Assembly (NCBI GenBank): GCA_018677115.1
Contig: JAHHOC010000190.1
Coordinates: forward strand, 1 to 7,756
Direction: 5' to 3'
Length of the DNA: 7,756 nt
Source: Arenicella sp.
GTDB taxonomy: Bacteria; Pseudomonadota; Gammaproteobacteria; Arenicellales; Arenicellaceae
Below are positions 1-6,937 of the stretch, in pieces. The translations under genes were made by a program, and so were the position numbers. The notes beneath the pieces were generated by a model that was given only the letters and a program-made list of their open reading frames with translations, did not search any database and was not told where the DNA came from. Each line of letters opens with the position of its first letter. Position 1 is the stretch's first letter.

Positions 1-1
1 G

Positions 2-604
2 TTTTACCACAGTCACATATTCGAACCCCTGGCTATGCGGGATACGTTTTTTGAAGTGCCGGCCGACAAACTGCATCGCCTTGCCAGCGACCAGATCTGG
101 GATTACGATGCCGATAAGATTGCCGTGGTCGAAGCAGAGAAGCAAAGACGGTTTGACCGGGTAACCATGTTCGTGGCAGGTGGCGGCCTGGTCTCCACTA
201 TCGGCGACTATATGCGTTTTTGCCAGATGGTTTTAAATGGTGGCAGCCTCGACGGCGTACGTATTCTTGGCCCCAAAACCGTGAAATTACTGTCGTCTAA
301 TCAGTTAACGCCGGTGGTGCGAGCCGAAGGAGTGGGTGAATATCCCTTTCTTGATTTGTATGCCGGGCAAAGCATGGCCTTTGCCTATGGCGTGGTGACC
401 AATCCTGACGTCATGCCTGATTTGTCATCTTTGGGAGAGTTATCCTGGGGCGGCGTGGCCGGCACCAAGTTCTGGATCGACCCCGAGGAAGAATTGATCG
501 GTATTGCCATGGTGCAGCTCTACCAGTCACCATGGCAATTACGCTTTGATATGAAGAGCGCTGTCTATCCGGCGCTGGTGGAATTGAACGCAAAAGATCG
601 ATAA
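2..604 (+). CDS. Serine hydrolase, beta-lactamase (class C-like) family, 3' part
   Basis: C-terminal 200 residues of a beta-lactamase/transpeptidase-like (PF00144-type) serine hydrolase; the reading frame is open from base 2, so the 5' part lies outside the window. Visible family landmarks are the IFEPLAMRDTFFEVP segment (usually I-F-x-P-L-G-M-x-D-T-F-F), the GGLVSTIGDYMRFCQMVLNGG-like helix region read from about base 179, and the C-terminal WGGVAGTKFWIDP block (about 448-486), which corresponds to the third active-site motif on the beta strand lining the pocket. The catalytic SxxK and YxN motifs would lie upstream and cannot be checked. Members of this family include esterases, D-aminopeptidases, lipolytic EstB-like enzymes and true AmpC enzymes. 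The WGG-x-x-GT-x-F-W-I-D-P form is typical of the esterase-like branch, so I infer an esterase or peptidase rather than an antibiotic-resistance enzyme. The stop is followed 54 bases later by the next plus-strand gene. Confidence 0.85.
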   Translation, partial: FYHSHIFEPLAMRDTFFEVPADKLHRLASDQIWDYDADKIAVVEAEKQRRFDRVTMFVAGGGLVSTIGDYMRFCQMVLNGGSLDGVRILGPKTVKLLSSNQLTPVVRAEGVGEYPFLDLYAGQSMAFAYGVVTNPDVMPDLSSLGELSWGGVAGTKFWIDPEEELIGIAMVQLYQSPWQLRFDMKSAVYPALVELNAKDR

Positions 605-658
605 TGCACCCCATGTTCACCCTGCAAACAATAGTACCGCGACACTGAAACAAGCAAA

Positions 659-1591
659 ATGCAGATTCCATCATTCCAGCTCGAACAAAGCCAGTTAGCC
701 AATTGGTTCTCCGGGCGGAGCATCGAGCAGATCATCGAGCAATTTGAAGACGAGGGCTACGTTGTGTTCGACAGAGTGCTTGATGAAAAGCAAATTGCCG
801 ATATCCGAGCTGAGCTGGAACCGTGGCTGCAACAGAATATTGAAGGGCGGAATGTGTTTGAAGGCGTAAAGTCCAACCGCATTTACGGCATGCTGAATAA
901 ATCGCCAAAGTTTGCCGAGCTGATCACCCACCCTTTGCTACTACCCTTCGCCGAAGCAGAGCTAGGAACTTCATGCCTGTTATCTGCCTGTCTGGCGATT
1001 CAGCTTAACCCCGGTGAAACAGTACAGCCTTGGCACTATGACGATGCGCACCTGGAAATTCCCCGGCCGCGGAGGGCTTATGGCTTAAGTGCCTTCTGGG
1101 CGATCGATAAAACAGATGAAACCAACGGTGCCACCGAGATCATCCCTGGCAGCCACAAATGGGAAGGGGAATCGATTAAAGGGTCGCTGAAAACGCCGGA
1201 TCTCGAAAAGGGCAGCATCAAAGCGCTGCAAGAGGACCAAGGTGACCACCCGGATGCGATCAAGGTATTGATGGAAGCAGGTTCTTTGATGATAGCTAAG
1301 GGGACGCTATGGCACCGCGGCGGCGCTAACACTTCTAACAAACCAAGATTGATTATCACGCCTCAATTCTGCCCGGGGTGGGCGAGACAGCTGGAGAACA
1401 TGCTACTCGCCGTCTCCCCGGGAAACGCCGCTAAATTACCGCAACGCGTACAGGAACTGATTGGCTACAATATCCACCCGCCGTTCATGGGTTATGTGGA
1501 TGGCATGCATCCCCAGCGCACGTTGCTGGAGAAACCTTTATGCGGCGCTGACAAAGTCTGGCTGAGTGGTGTAGGAGATGACAAGTCTTGA
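659..1591 (+). CDS. Phytanoyl-CoA dioxygenase (PhyH) family protein
   Basis: A complete 310-residue protein with the features of the PhyH family of Fe(II)/2-oxoglutarate-dependent oxygenases, which hydroxylate a substrate while decarboxylating 2-oxoglutarate. The iron triad is visible: H126 and D128 in PWHYDDAH, and H219 in LWHRGGANTSNKPR. R230, eleven residues after the distal histidine, is the expected 2-oxoglutarate-binding arginine. The N-terminal segment FEDEGYVVFDRVLDEKQI (29-46) is the usual family opening, and NGATEIIPGSHKW (156-168) is the conserved loop between the metal motifs. Length is normal for the family and no signal peptide is seen, so it should be cytoplasmic. The substrate cannot be deduced; relatives act on phytanoyl-CoA, ectoine, halogenated or secondary-metabolite substrates. 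The ATG has no clear Shine-Dalgarno sequence upstream, but the N-terminus fits the family. It may be co-transcribed with the upstream hydrolase. Confidence 0.9.
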   Translation: MQIPSFQLEQSQLANWFSGRSIEQIIEQFEDEGYVVFDRVLDEKQIADIRAELEPWLQQNIEGRNVFEGVKSNRIYGMLNKSPKFAELITHPLLLPFAEAELGTSCLLSACLAIQLNPGETVQPWHYDDAHLEIPRPRRAYGLSAFWAIDKTDETNGATEIIPGSHKWEGESIKGSLKTPDLEKGSIKALQEDQGDHPDAIKVLMEAGSLMIAKGTLWHRGGANTSNKPRLIITPQFCPGWARQLENMLLAVSPGNAAKLPQRVQELIGYNIHPPFMGYVDGMHPQRTLLEKPLCGADKVWLSGVGDDKS

Positions 1592-1676
1592 GCTGGAATG
1601 CAAATGGACATCGGCGATGCCGCTTATTTCTGCTGCATAATCACGGACTCAATTGCACGGTTTATAAACACCGACC

Positions 1677-3938
1677 ATGTTTAAAAAATATTTAGCCCGG
1701 GTTTTAATTGGCCTCGGCATCACAGGTTTGTTTTTAGCCTATAACCAGGGGCAGTTGAAACTACCGTTGGTAGATCGTCTGGAGCTGCTTGCCTATGATG
1801 CCCGGCTGGCACTGACCCTGCCTGAAAAACAGGTCGACCCGCGCGTTGTCATTATCGATCTTGATGAACGCAGTCTGATTGAAGAGGGCCACTGGCCCTG
1901 GAACCGTGTCAAACTGGCAAAGCTGGTACACAATTTGTTCGACGTGTATCAGCTGGATATTTTGGGCTTTGACGTGGTGTTTGCTGAGCGCGATTCGTCT
2001 GAAGAATTGGACCTGCTCGAGACCCTGGCGATTCAATCTGAAGATCAGCCGTTTCTACAGCGGTATCTCGACTACAAACCCCATTTGAATCCCGATACGG
2101 TATTTGCCAATGCAATGCAAGACCGCCAGGTGGTGCTGGGCTATTACTTCGACAAAAGCCTGTTGCGCCAGACTTTTACCGGGTCTATCGGTGAGCCGAT
2201 TGTTGAACAAGGCTCAGAGTTTTACGACATGCTCAGACTGCAGAAGAACCAGAAACTACGTGACGATGGCACAGCCTATGTTGATGAGCTTGAAGTCACC
2301 AGCTTTACCGGCAATGTGCCTGAACTTGAGCAGAGCGCCCTGGCCAGTGGTTTTTATGACATACCTTCACAGGACAAGGACGGCGTATTGCGGCGGATAC
2401 AATTGCTCGAAAAATACGACGGCGAATTGTACGAATCACTTTCGTTATCCCTTGCACGACATTACCTGGTCGGTGAACTGGAGTTTAAGACTGCGGTTGA
2501 CCAGGATGGCAAACAGATTATTGACGGGCTGGATATCGGCACCGGGGTAGTGCCGCTGGACGACCAGGGAACAACCTATATTCCTTACCGGGGTAAAGCA
2601 TTCAGTTTCCGTTATGTTTCCGCCACCGACATATTAAACCAGACCGTCGAGAATCCGGAAGATCTGGAGTATGCGATTGGTATCGTAGGCACCACAGCGG
2701 CGGGATTAATCGATCTACGCAATATGCCGTTGCAAAATAACTATCCCGGGGTAGAGGTGCATGCGGCCACCATAGCCGGACTGCTGGATGCTGATTTTCG
2801 CTCGCGCCCGTATTACTCGACCGCGGCTGAATTCGTCGTAATCCTGCTGGTTGGGCTGTTATTGTCCTGCCTGCTGCCCATCGTCGGTGCGACTGGCGAG
2901 ATATTAGCGTGGATAGGCGCGTCGGCTTTGTTAATTGGCGGAAATTTGTATTTTTGGGAATCGCAGAACACCATTCTTTCGATCGCGCCGGTTTTACTGC
3001 TGGTTATGTTGTTGTACATGTTTAACGTGGCATGGGGCTATTTCTTTGAAACTAGGACCAAGGCCAAGTTGAGTGGTTTGTTTGGGCAGTATATTCCTCC
3101 CGAACTGGTCGAGGAGATGGCGAGGGACCCGGAAGCGTACAACCTGGAAGCGAAAAAACAACAGCTGACGGTGCTATTCAGCGATGTACGCGGATTTACC
3201 AATATTTCCGAGGGGCTGGATCCAAAGGCGCTGTCCAATCTGATGAACGAGTTGCTGAGCCCGATGACCAGGATCGTGCATGATAATAAAGGCACCATCG
3301 ACAAATATATGGGGGATGCAATGATGGCGTTCTGGGGCGCGCCTGTGGACGACCCGGATCACGCCAGCCGGGCAGTGCAATCGGGTTTGCTTATGCTGAA
3401 GGAACTAAGCGCCATCAATGAAACATTCAGGGCAAAAAACTGGCCGGAAGTGAAAATTGGTATAGGACTCAATACCGGCGAAATGAATGTAGGCAATATG
3501 GGCTCGGAGTTTCGCATGGCCTATACCGTGTTAGGCGACGCAGTGAATCTTGGTTCGCGTGTTGAGGGGCTCACCAAAGCCTATGGAGTGGATTTTATCG
3601 CGACCGAATTTACCGCTGCCGCGACACCGGAGTACGAGTATCGAAAGCTTGATAGGGTAAAGGTTAAGGGTAAAGATGAGCCGGTAGCCATATTGGAACC
3701 CATGGACCTGACAGAAAATCTGTCCGCCGGGCAATTGCAGGAACGTGATCAATACCACGAAGCATTAGAGCTATACCTGGCCCAGAAATTCGCAGAAGCG
3801 ATCCGCTTATTACGACAGCTGAATGAGCAATATGGCGAACGGTTTGTGCACAATCTGTACATTGAGCGCTGCGAGCACTTCCTGAAGGAACCGCCGGGTA
3901 CCGATTGGGACGGTGTTTTTACGTTCACCACCAAATAG
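1677..3938 (+). CDS. CHASE2-domain class III adenylate cyclase
   Basis: A 753-residue membrane signal transducer predicted to make cAMP from ATP. Order of parts: one N-terminal membrane helix (about 7-22); a large periplasmic CHASE2 sensor domain (about 33-375, with RVVIIDLDERSL at 56-67 and WPWNR at 73-77); three closely spaced membrane helices (about 384-403, 407-425, 432-450); the LFGQYIPPELVEEM linker (468-481); and a class III cyclase catalytic domain (about 495-675). Catalytic residues are present: metal-binding D503 (FSDVRGFT) and D547 (DKYMGDAMMAFWG), adenine-selecting K543 and T617 (AYTVLGDAVN), and transition-state residues N624 and R628 (VNLGSRVE). The K/T pair indicates adenylate rather than guanylate specificity. 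The C-terminal tail (685-753) has a helical repeat-like segment and ends PPGTDWDGVFTFTTK, a pattern common to this architecture. The ligand is unknown. The ATG has no recognisable Shine-Dalgarno site; a TATAAA at 1663-1668 lies very close to it, so a near-leaderless transcript is possible but unproven. Confidence 0.93.
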   Translation: MFKKYLARVLIGLGITGLFLAYNQGQLKLPLVDRLELLAYDARLALTLPEKQVDPRVVIIDLDERSLIEEGHWPWNRVKLAKLVHNLFDVYQLDILGFDVVFAERDSSEELDLLETLAIQSEDQPFLQRYLDYKPHLNPDTVFANAMQDRQVVLGYYFDKSLLRQTFTGSIGEPIVEQGSEFYDMLRLQKNQKLRDDGTAYVDELEVTSFTGNVPELEQSALASGFYDIPSQDKDGVLRRIQLLEKYDGELYESLSLSLARHYLVGELEFKTAVDQDGKQIIDGLDIGTGVVPLDDQGTTYIPYRGKAFSFRYVSATDILNQTVENPEDLEYAIGIVGTTAAGLIDLRNMPLQNNYPGVEVHAATIAGLLDADFRSRPYYSTAAEFVVILLVGLLLSCLLPIVGATGEILAWIGASALLIGGNLYFWESQNTILSIAPVLLLVMLLYMFNVAWGYFFETRTKAKLSGLFGQYIPPELVEEMARDPEAYNLEAKKQQLTVLFSDVRGFTNISEGLDPKALSNLMNELLSPMTRIVHDNKGTIDKYMGDAMMAFWGAPVDDPDHASRAVQSGLLMLKELSAINETFRAKNWPEVKIGIGLNTGEMNVGNMGSEFRMAYTVLGDAVNLGSRVEGLTKAYGVDFIATEFTAAATPEYEYRKLDRVKVKGKDEPVAILEPMDLTENLSAGQLQERDQYHEALELYLAQKFAEAIRLLRQLNEQYGERFVHNLYIERCEHFLKEPPGTDWDGVFTFTTK

Positions 3939-3967
3939 GCTCAATCGCGAACCCTGTTAACGACGCT

Positions 3968-3981
3968 CCGGGACCCTCCGG
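3968..3981. terminator. Weak hairpin in the convergent gene junction
   Basis: The 50 bases between the stops of the converging cyclase and FAD-oxidoreductase genes contain CCGG-GACCCT-CCGG, a four-pair GC stem with a six-base loop, followed on the plus strand by only GTTTG. It is placed where a bidirectional terminator would be expected, but the stem is short and the U-tract poor, so this is a tentative call based mainly on position. Confidence 0.25.
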
Positions 3982-3988
3982 TTTGCGA

Positions 3989-5830
3989 TCAAGCCAGGAT
4001 TTCCCGAACTGCCCTGTAGGCCTGGTTTATCGCGGAATTGGTGTCAGCACTCGCTGCCGCATCGGAGTTTGCGATATGAATACTGCCAAAGGCCTGGCGA
4101 CCGACCACCCATGGCTTGTCTTCCTCATTCGCCCATTCCGGCTCCCACAGCAGATCGGGGCTGTAGGCATAACCATGCGGCCACCGGTTCACGGTAATCG
4201 CACTGATATCCCGTTCAGCTTTGAAACCGGTGCTTGAAAGTGCCTGATTCAACTGAGTGTAGACATTTTGCTCAAACGTATCGAACGGCGTCCCCAGAAT
4301 GCGCCTTCGACCTTCCCGCCACTGTTCCGGCCCCTGCTTATCAGGCACCCATGGTACGTGACACATATGCAACACCATTGGGTCAGCCGGTTTCTGCGAG
4401 CGCTGATAGTCGCCGATGGAGACCGGGTAAGCCAGCTCCACCTGCTTGTAAAAGCCGTCAGTGTAGTACACAAAATCTGTGCCTATTTGCGCAAAGCTTT
4501 GCCAATCAGGAACCAGAACCTTGGTGTATACCAGCGGAACTTTCACGTTATAGGCAAGCCCCTGCTTCTGGGTCTCCGGCATTTCAGGGCACAGATAGGG
4601 GATAGCGCTGTTGTAACATGCAAGTACGCAATGTTTGGCGCTCACGGAATGAGCTGAGCCATTTCTCACATATTTAACCTGCACCATTTTATCGCCGGAA
4701 TTAGTAACATGTACTGCCGTGCTGTTGAGCCGAACGTTTGTGAGTTGGCCCTCCTTGTCCAGTTTTGAATAACGCACTCTGGCAGTAACCACATCTTCCA
4801 TCGTGGTGCCGGGAACAGCATCGGGGATCAGCGACCTGACCAACAGGCGCGCGACTGATGCGTTGCCATCAGGAAAGTGAAAGATATAGGGTTCATCGCC
4901 ACGATGCCCGGTTCGCGGAAGTGTATGTTCGACGCCGGGCATACCACCATCGTAATCCTGGATTAAAGTCGTAGGGATTTCGTCAATTCCAACGCACCAG
5001 AAACTCATGCCCCAGCGCTTGTAAATGGCGATTACTTCCTCGTCTACTTTTGCGTAATCACGTAAAAAACTCTCGTAGCTCGTTCGTTTGAGTAACTCAT
5101 ACTTTTGCTCACGGTCCAGGTCCGGCAGATAATCAACTTTCTCGGTTTGTACGCGCACGAAGTCCTGCTTGGCTTTTTCACTCATGGGCATGTCTGCCGC
5201 AAATTCCTGCCACCGACGGCTGCCATAGCCAGGCACCAATTTATCCTGTCCAAAGCTTTCCTTGCCAAACAAAATTGACTTGGAAAGATTGAATGACGGA
5301 TAAAGCTGCTGGTCAAAATTGGCGTAAAATTTTTGCACATCAATACCAATTGATTTTAGTAATTGTGCAGCTTCAGCTGAGTAAGAAGAGGGCGTATCGA
5401 TTGCCTCTGTTCCTCCATATCCAATGCGTATTTCACCCTCGTGGTTGAACTCATTGCGTTTCGCATGCCCGCCAAAATCGTCATGGTTATCGAGGATCAA
5501 TATTTTCGCTTCCGGATTCTTCTGCCGATAAAAATAGGCGGCGGAAAGACCACTGATACCCGCACCCACCACGACCAGGTCATAACTTGCCTCTATTTGC
5601 CCACTTGCCCACGACTTCCCTGCAACGCGGGCATGCATGGTCTCCCATGAACCATCATGACTGCCTCTCAAGCCCGTTTTAGCAGGAGGATAATATCCGG
5701 CAGGCAATTCGAAATCAGGTTGATCTGCCCCAAACGTGGAAATCCACGGACCCAGCAAAGAAGATCCGATAGCAATCTGGGTGCCATTGAGAAAATCTCG
5801 TCGTGTAATCTTGCGTCCTTTAGTGGTCAT
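3989..5830 (-). CDS. Tat-exported FAD-dependent oxidoreductase, spermidine dehydrogenase-like
   Basis: A 613-residue flavoprotein. The N-terminus has a twin-arginine signal (TRRDFLNG at 9-16, then a weakly hydrophobic stretch IAIGSSLLGPW), so it is exported folded with its cofactor. The FAD-binding Rossmann fold follows: DLVVVGAGISGLSAAYFYR (84-102, GxGxxG at 89-94), an acidic strand end ILDN (112-115), then DDFGGHAKRNEF (117-128). The C-terminal region has NRWPHGYAY (548-556) and GSIHIANSDAAASAD (about 582-596), the second FAD-contacting part of amine-oxidase-type folds. Length, Tat signal and these motifs recall bacterial spermidine dehydrogenase (SpdH), which oxidises polyamines in the periplasm. 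This substrate assignment is from remembered family resemblance and is less certain than the fold. No CxxCH haem c motif is present. The start shown is the one in frame with the Tat signal, but a second ATG 13 bases upstream, out of frame, is better placed relative to a GGAG (see the duplication at 5821-5846). Confidence 0.85.
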   Translation of the reverse strand: MTTKGRKITRRDFLNGTQIAIGSSLLGPWISTFGADQPDFELPAGYYPPAKTGLRGSHDGSWETMHARVAGKSWASGQIEASYDLVVVGAGISGLSAAYFYRQKNPEAKILILDNHDDFGGHAKRNEFNHEGEIRIGYGGTEAIDTPSSYSAEAAQLLKSIGIDVQKFYANFDQQLYPSFNLSKSILFGKESFGQDKLVPGYGSRRWQEFAADMPMSEKAKQDFVRVQTEKVDYLPDLDREQKYELLKRTSYESFLRDYAKVDEEVIAIYKRWGMSFWCVGIDEIPTTLIQDYDGGMPGVEHTLPRTGHRGDEPYIFHFPDGNASVARLLVRSLIPDAVPGTTMEDVVTARVRYSKLDKEGQLTNVRLNSTAVHVTNSGDKMVQVKYVRNGSAHSVSAKHCVLACYNSAIPYLCPEMPETQKQGLAYNVKVPLVYTKVLVPDWQSFAQIGTDFVYYTDGFYKQVELAYPVSIGDYQRSQKPADPMVLHMCHVPWVPDKQGPEQWREGRRRILGTPFDTFEQNVYTQLNQALSSTGFKAERDISAITVNRWPHGYAYSPDLLWEPEWANEEDKPWVVGRQAFGSIHIANSDAAASADTNSAINQAYRAVREILA

Positions 5831-5843
5831 GGCTAGTGGTCAT
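5820..5843 (-). other. Seven-codon upstream frame created by the duplicated ATG
   Basis: Starting at the upstream ATG (5843) the frame reads MTTSHDH and stops at 5820-5822, inside the beginning of the oxidoreductase gene. A GGAG on the minus strand (plus positions 5852-5855) lies 8 bases before this ATG and 21 bases before the oxidoreductase ATG, so initiation would favour this short frame. Ribosomes ending here could re-initiate on the overlapping main start 10 bases back. Whether it is translated is inference. Confidence 0.45.
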
Positions 5844-5846
5844 GGC
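5821..5846. repeat. Perfect 13-bp tandem duplication covering the start codon
   Basis: The plus-strand unit TAGTGGTCATGGC occurs twice back to back (5821-5833 and 5834-5846). Read on the minus strand this is GCCATGACCACTA twice, so the start codon and next codons of the FAD oxidoreductase gene are duplicated. Thirteen is not a multiple of three, so the two ATGs are in different frames. The repeat ends sharply on both sides, as expected for a slippage or short duplication event. Confidence 0.95.
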
Positions 5847-5851
5847 AGGCA

Positions 5852-5855
5852 CTCC
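5852..5855 (-). promoter_or_regulatory. Shine-Dalgarno-like GGAG of the FAD oxidoreductase gene
   Basis: GGAG on the minus strand, the only good ribosome-binding match before the oxidoreductase. Its spacing is 8 bases to the first, out-of-frame ATG and 21 bases to the in-frame start. Before the 13-bp duplication it would have been ideally spaced for the real start codon. Confidence 0.5.
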
Positions 5856-5941
5856 GGGAATCCTGTTAAGTGGTTCGCCCATTAAATCACATAGCAACGC
5901 GGTGATACATCCTGACTACAAAAGCCGCGGCAAATAATCAG

Positions 5942-6055
5942 CTACCGTTTAATCGGTGACTGTCCGCTGTGTGCCCACTTCTGAAATTCAGGATTAAAGG
6001 CCTGACACAGCCCATCAATTTTGTCAGCCCTACTCAGACTCTCGAGTTGACCGGG
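5942..6055 (-). pseudogene. Possible gene remnant: 37-codon open frame with no start codon
   Basis: Between the two minus-strand genes, one minus-strand frame is open from just after a TAA (plus 6056-6058) to a TAG (plus 5942-5944). It has no ATG, GTG or TTG start. Its later part reads ADKIDGLCQAFNPEFQKWA followed by HSGQSPIKR, which has a protein-like composition and could be the C-terminal tail of a decayed gene. Its first eight codons overlap the end of the small secreted protein gene in another frame. The upstream gene already ends where its own product looks complete, so a frameshifted extension is less likely. No family is recognised, and chance cannot be excluded for a frame this short. 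Confidence 0.2.
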
Positions 6056-6584
6056 TTAGTACTGCAGTGAAGCGCGGTTTATTATGGCGTTGCAAATGAT
6101 ATGTTAACTGTTTCTGATCCTCACTAATGCTGACTGACCATACATTTGTGCTTGCTGCTGGAATAAGTTCTTGAGTGAATTTATCTGCCGGGAAGGACTG
6201 CATAAATGAGCTGCCGAATCCATCGGAATCGCCGCCATAGTTGGTCACCTCATCAGGACTGCCGTCAGCATGACGATGATCGTGCTTTAAACTCAGGCTT
6301 TTTTTGGTTTTAGTGAAAACCCATGTTCTGGAAGTGTCTTCGCCGACAGCGAAATGTACGCGCAACTGCTGCTTATCACATTGGTTAAATTCAGCCACTA
6401 GCTGCTTTCCCTTAAAGCTGTCCTGCCCTTCAGTTGGAAAAGTCATCTCCCCCACAAAACGGCTGCCACAGAGTGCCGCCAACTGATCGAAAAAGCGGTG
6501 CGACTGGTGTTCTGTTTGAGCAAGCAAGACTTGCCCGAAAAGTAGAAACATAATCACCATCAGGCGACACAGTAAATGTGACAT
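6030..6584 (-). CDS. Conserved secreted protein of unknown function
   Basis: A 184-residue protein with an N-terminal signal peptide: MSHLLCRLMVIMFLLFGQVLLA, with likely cleavage after LLA (about residue 22). The mature part begins HRFFDQLAALCGSRFVGEM and contains a histidine-rich block KHDHRHADGSPDEVTNYGG (100-118), then FMQSFPADKFTQELIPAA (127-144) and a C-terminal LTYHLQRHNKPRFTAVLTR (160-178). I recall these blocks from bacterial conserved hypothetical proteins, but no function is established. Two cysteines in the mature part (C39, C69) could form a disulfide after export, and the HDHRH run could bind metal; both are inferences. No lipobox is seen, so it is likely periplasmic or secreted rather than a lipoprotein. 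M9 is an alternative start that would still leave a hydrophobic core. It lies 199 bases upstream of the FAD oxidoreductase on the same strand, too far to assert an operon. Confidence 0.8.
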   Translation of the reverse strand: MSHLLCRLMVIMFLLFGQVLLAQTEHQSHRFFDQLAALCGSRFVGEMTFPTEGQDSFKGKQLVAEFNQCDKQQLRVHFAVGEDTSRTWVFTKTKKSLSLKHDHRHADGSPDEVTNYGGDSDGFGSSFMQSFPADKFTQELIPAASTNVWSVSISEDQKQLTYHLQRHNKPRFTAVLTRSTRESE

Positions 6585-6730
6585 ATAAAATTAGACTTTC
6601 TTGTCGAAGTAACTATCAGGGCTAATGATAGCAGCTAAACAATTGGAGTCTTAGTTTAAGTTAATCTGCCATAAACCGTAGGCTGCCCCGCTTTATCGTG
6701 CTTGTCGAGGCGCCTTTATGCGCGGAGCGG

Positions 6731-6831
6731 AGGTTCAAGTTAATTCGGCTTGGACCCCTTTAATTTATCAGACTAAAGTCGGCCGAAATTCAGGCCAAAT
6801 TCACTACTTTTGTCTCTATTGATTTGAACCT
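6731..6831. repeat. Nested inverted repeats, possible structured RNA or decayed element
   Basis: The outer arms AGGTTCAA (6731-6738) and TTGAACCT (6824-6831) are perfect 8-base inverted repeats. Inside them, TTCGGC (6744-6749) pairs with GCCGAA (6782-6787), and between those GACT-AA-AGTC (6771-6780) is a small palindrome. A further short stem GGCC (6781-6784) with GGCC (6793-6796) competes with the middle stem. The arrangement could fold as one long structure if transcribed, or be the remains of a palindromic mobile element. No covariation evidence is available. Confidence 0.4.
6741..6766 (-). repeat. Diverged copy of the GGGGTCA-type element (inverted)
   Basis: Positions 6741-6766 match the reverse complement of 7163-7188 at 22 of 26 bases by hand alignment, including an uncut TAATTCGGCT and GACCCCTT. 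This makes it a second, inverted and more decayed copy of the element at 7163-7203. Just beside it, 6782-6798 matches 7180-7196 in direct orientation at 14 of 17 bases, so pieces of both arms appear to be present here. Confidence 0.55.
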
Positions 6832-6850
6832 TGCTGGATTATCTTACTCT

Positions 6851-6896
6851 TGAGGGTTTGCACGTCGGGATAATGCCCGGAGTCTAAATACCCTCA
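6851..6896. promoter_or_regulatory. Two-part hairpin upstream of the 52-codon gene
   Basis: TGAGGGT (6851-6857) pairs perfectly with ACCCTCA (6890-6896). Within it CGGG (6866-6869) pairs with CCCG (6876-6879) around the loop ATAATG. The two stems are separated by an internal loop of 8 and 10 bases. It ends 41 bases before the ATG of the small plus-strand gene, so it could be a 5' leader structure; no T-run follows, which argues against a simple terminator. Confidence 0.35.
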
Positions 6897-6937
6897 TTAT
6901 TTATTGATTTAAGTACAAAGACCTCGAGAAGCCAAAC

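Larger units (their letters stand above)
6585..6937. other. Intergenic region between the divergent small genes
   Basis: This 353-base stretch separates the minus-strand secreted protein gene from the plus-strand 52-codon gene. I find no convincing coding sequence. It should hold the promoters of both genes, but no pair of -35/-10 boxes with good spacing stands out. The right two thirds (6731-6896) is dense in inverted repeats, listed separately. The left part (6585-6730) shows nothing beyond a GC-rich patch around 6709-6732 with a short GCGC-ctttat-GCGC stem. Confidence 0.6.

Noticed and set aside
2..604. Reading the first gene as an antibiotic-resistance beta-lactamase
   Set aside because: The visible motifs fit the broad esterase/peptidase side of the family, and the catalytic SxxK and YxN motifs lie outside the window.
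2104..2550. A 148-codon plus-strand frame inside the cyclase gene
   Set aside because: It is another frame of the CHASE2 coding region with an unnatural composition; the cyclase frame is intact throughout.
4268..4657. Open frames of 120-130 codons on the plus strand opposite the FAD oxidoreductase (also 4234-4605)
   Set aside because: They lie fully antisense to a well-supported gene, have no recognisable protein character and are explained by the codon bias of the opposite strand.
6718..6822. A 34-codon plus-strand frame (MRGAEVQVNSAWTPL start) across the inverted repeats
   Set aside because: It has no convincing ribosome-binding site and its sequence is dictated by the palindromic repeats, so chance is the simpler explanation.
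6857..6890. Promoter-like boxes TTGCAC and GATAAT near the two-part hairpin
   Set aside because: The two boxes are too close to form a pair, and no partner at 16-18 base spacing is convincing.
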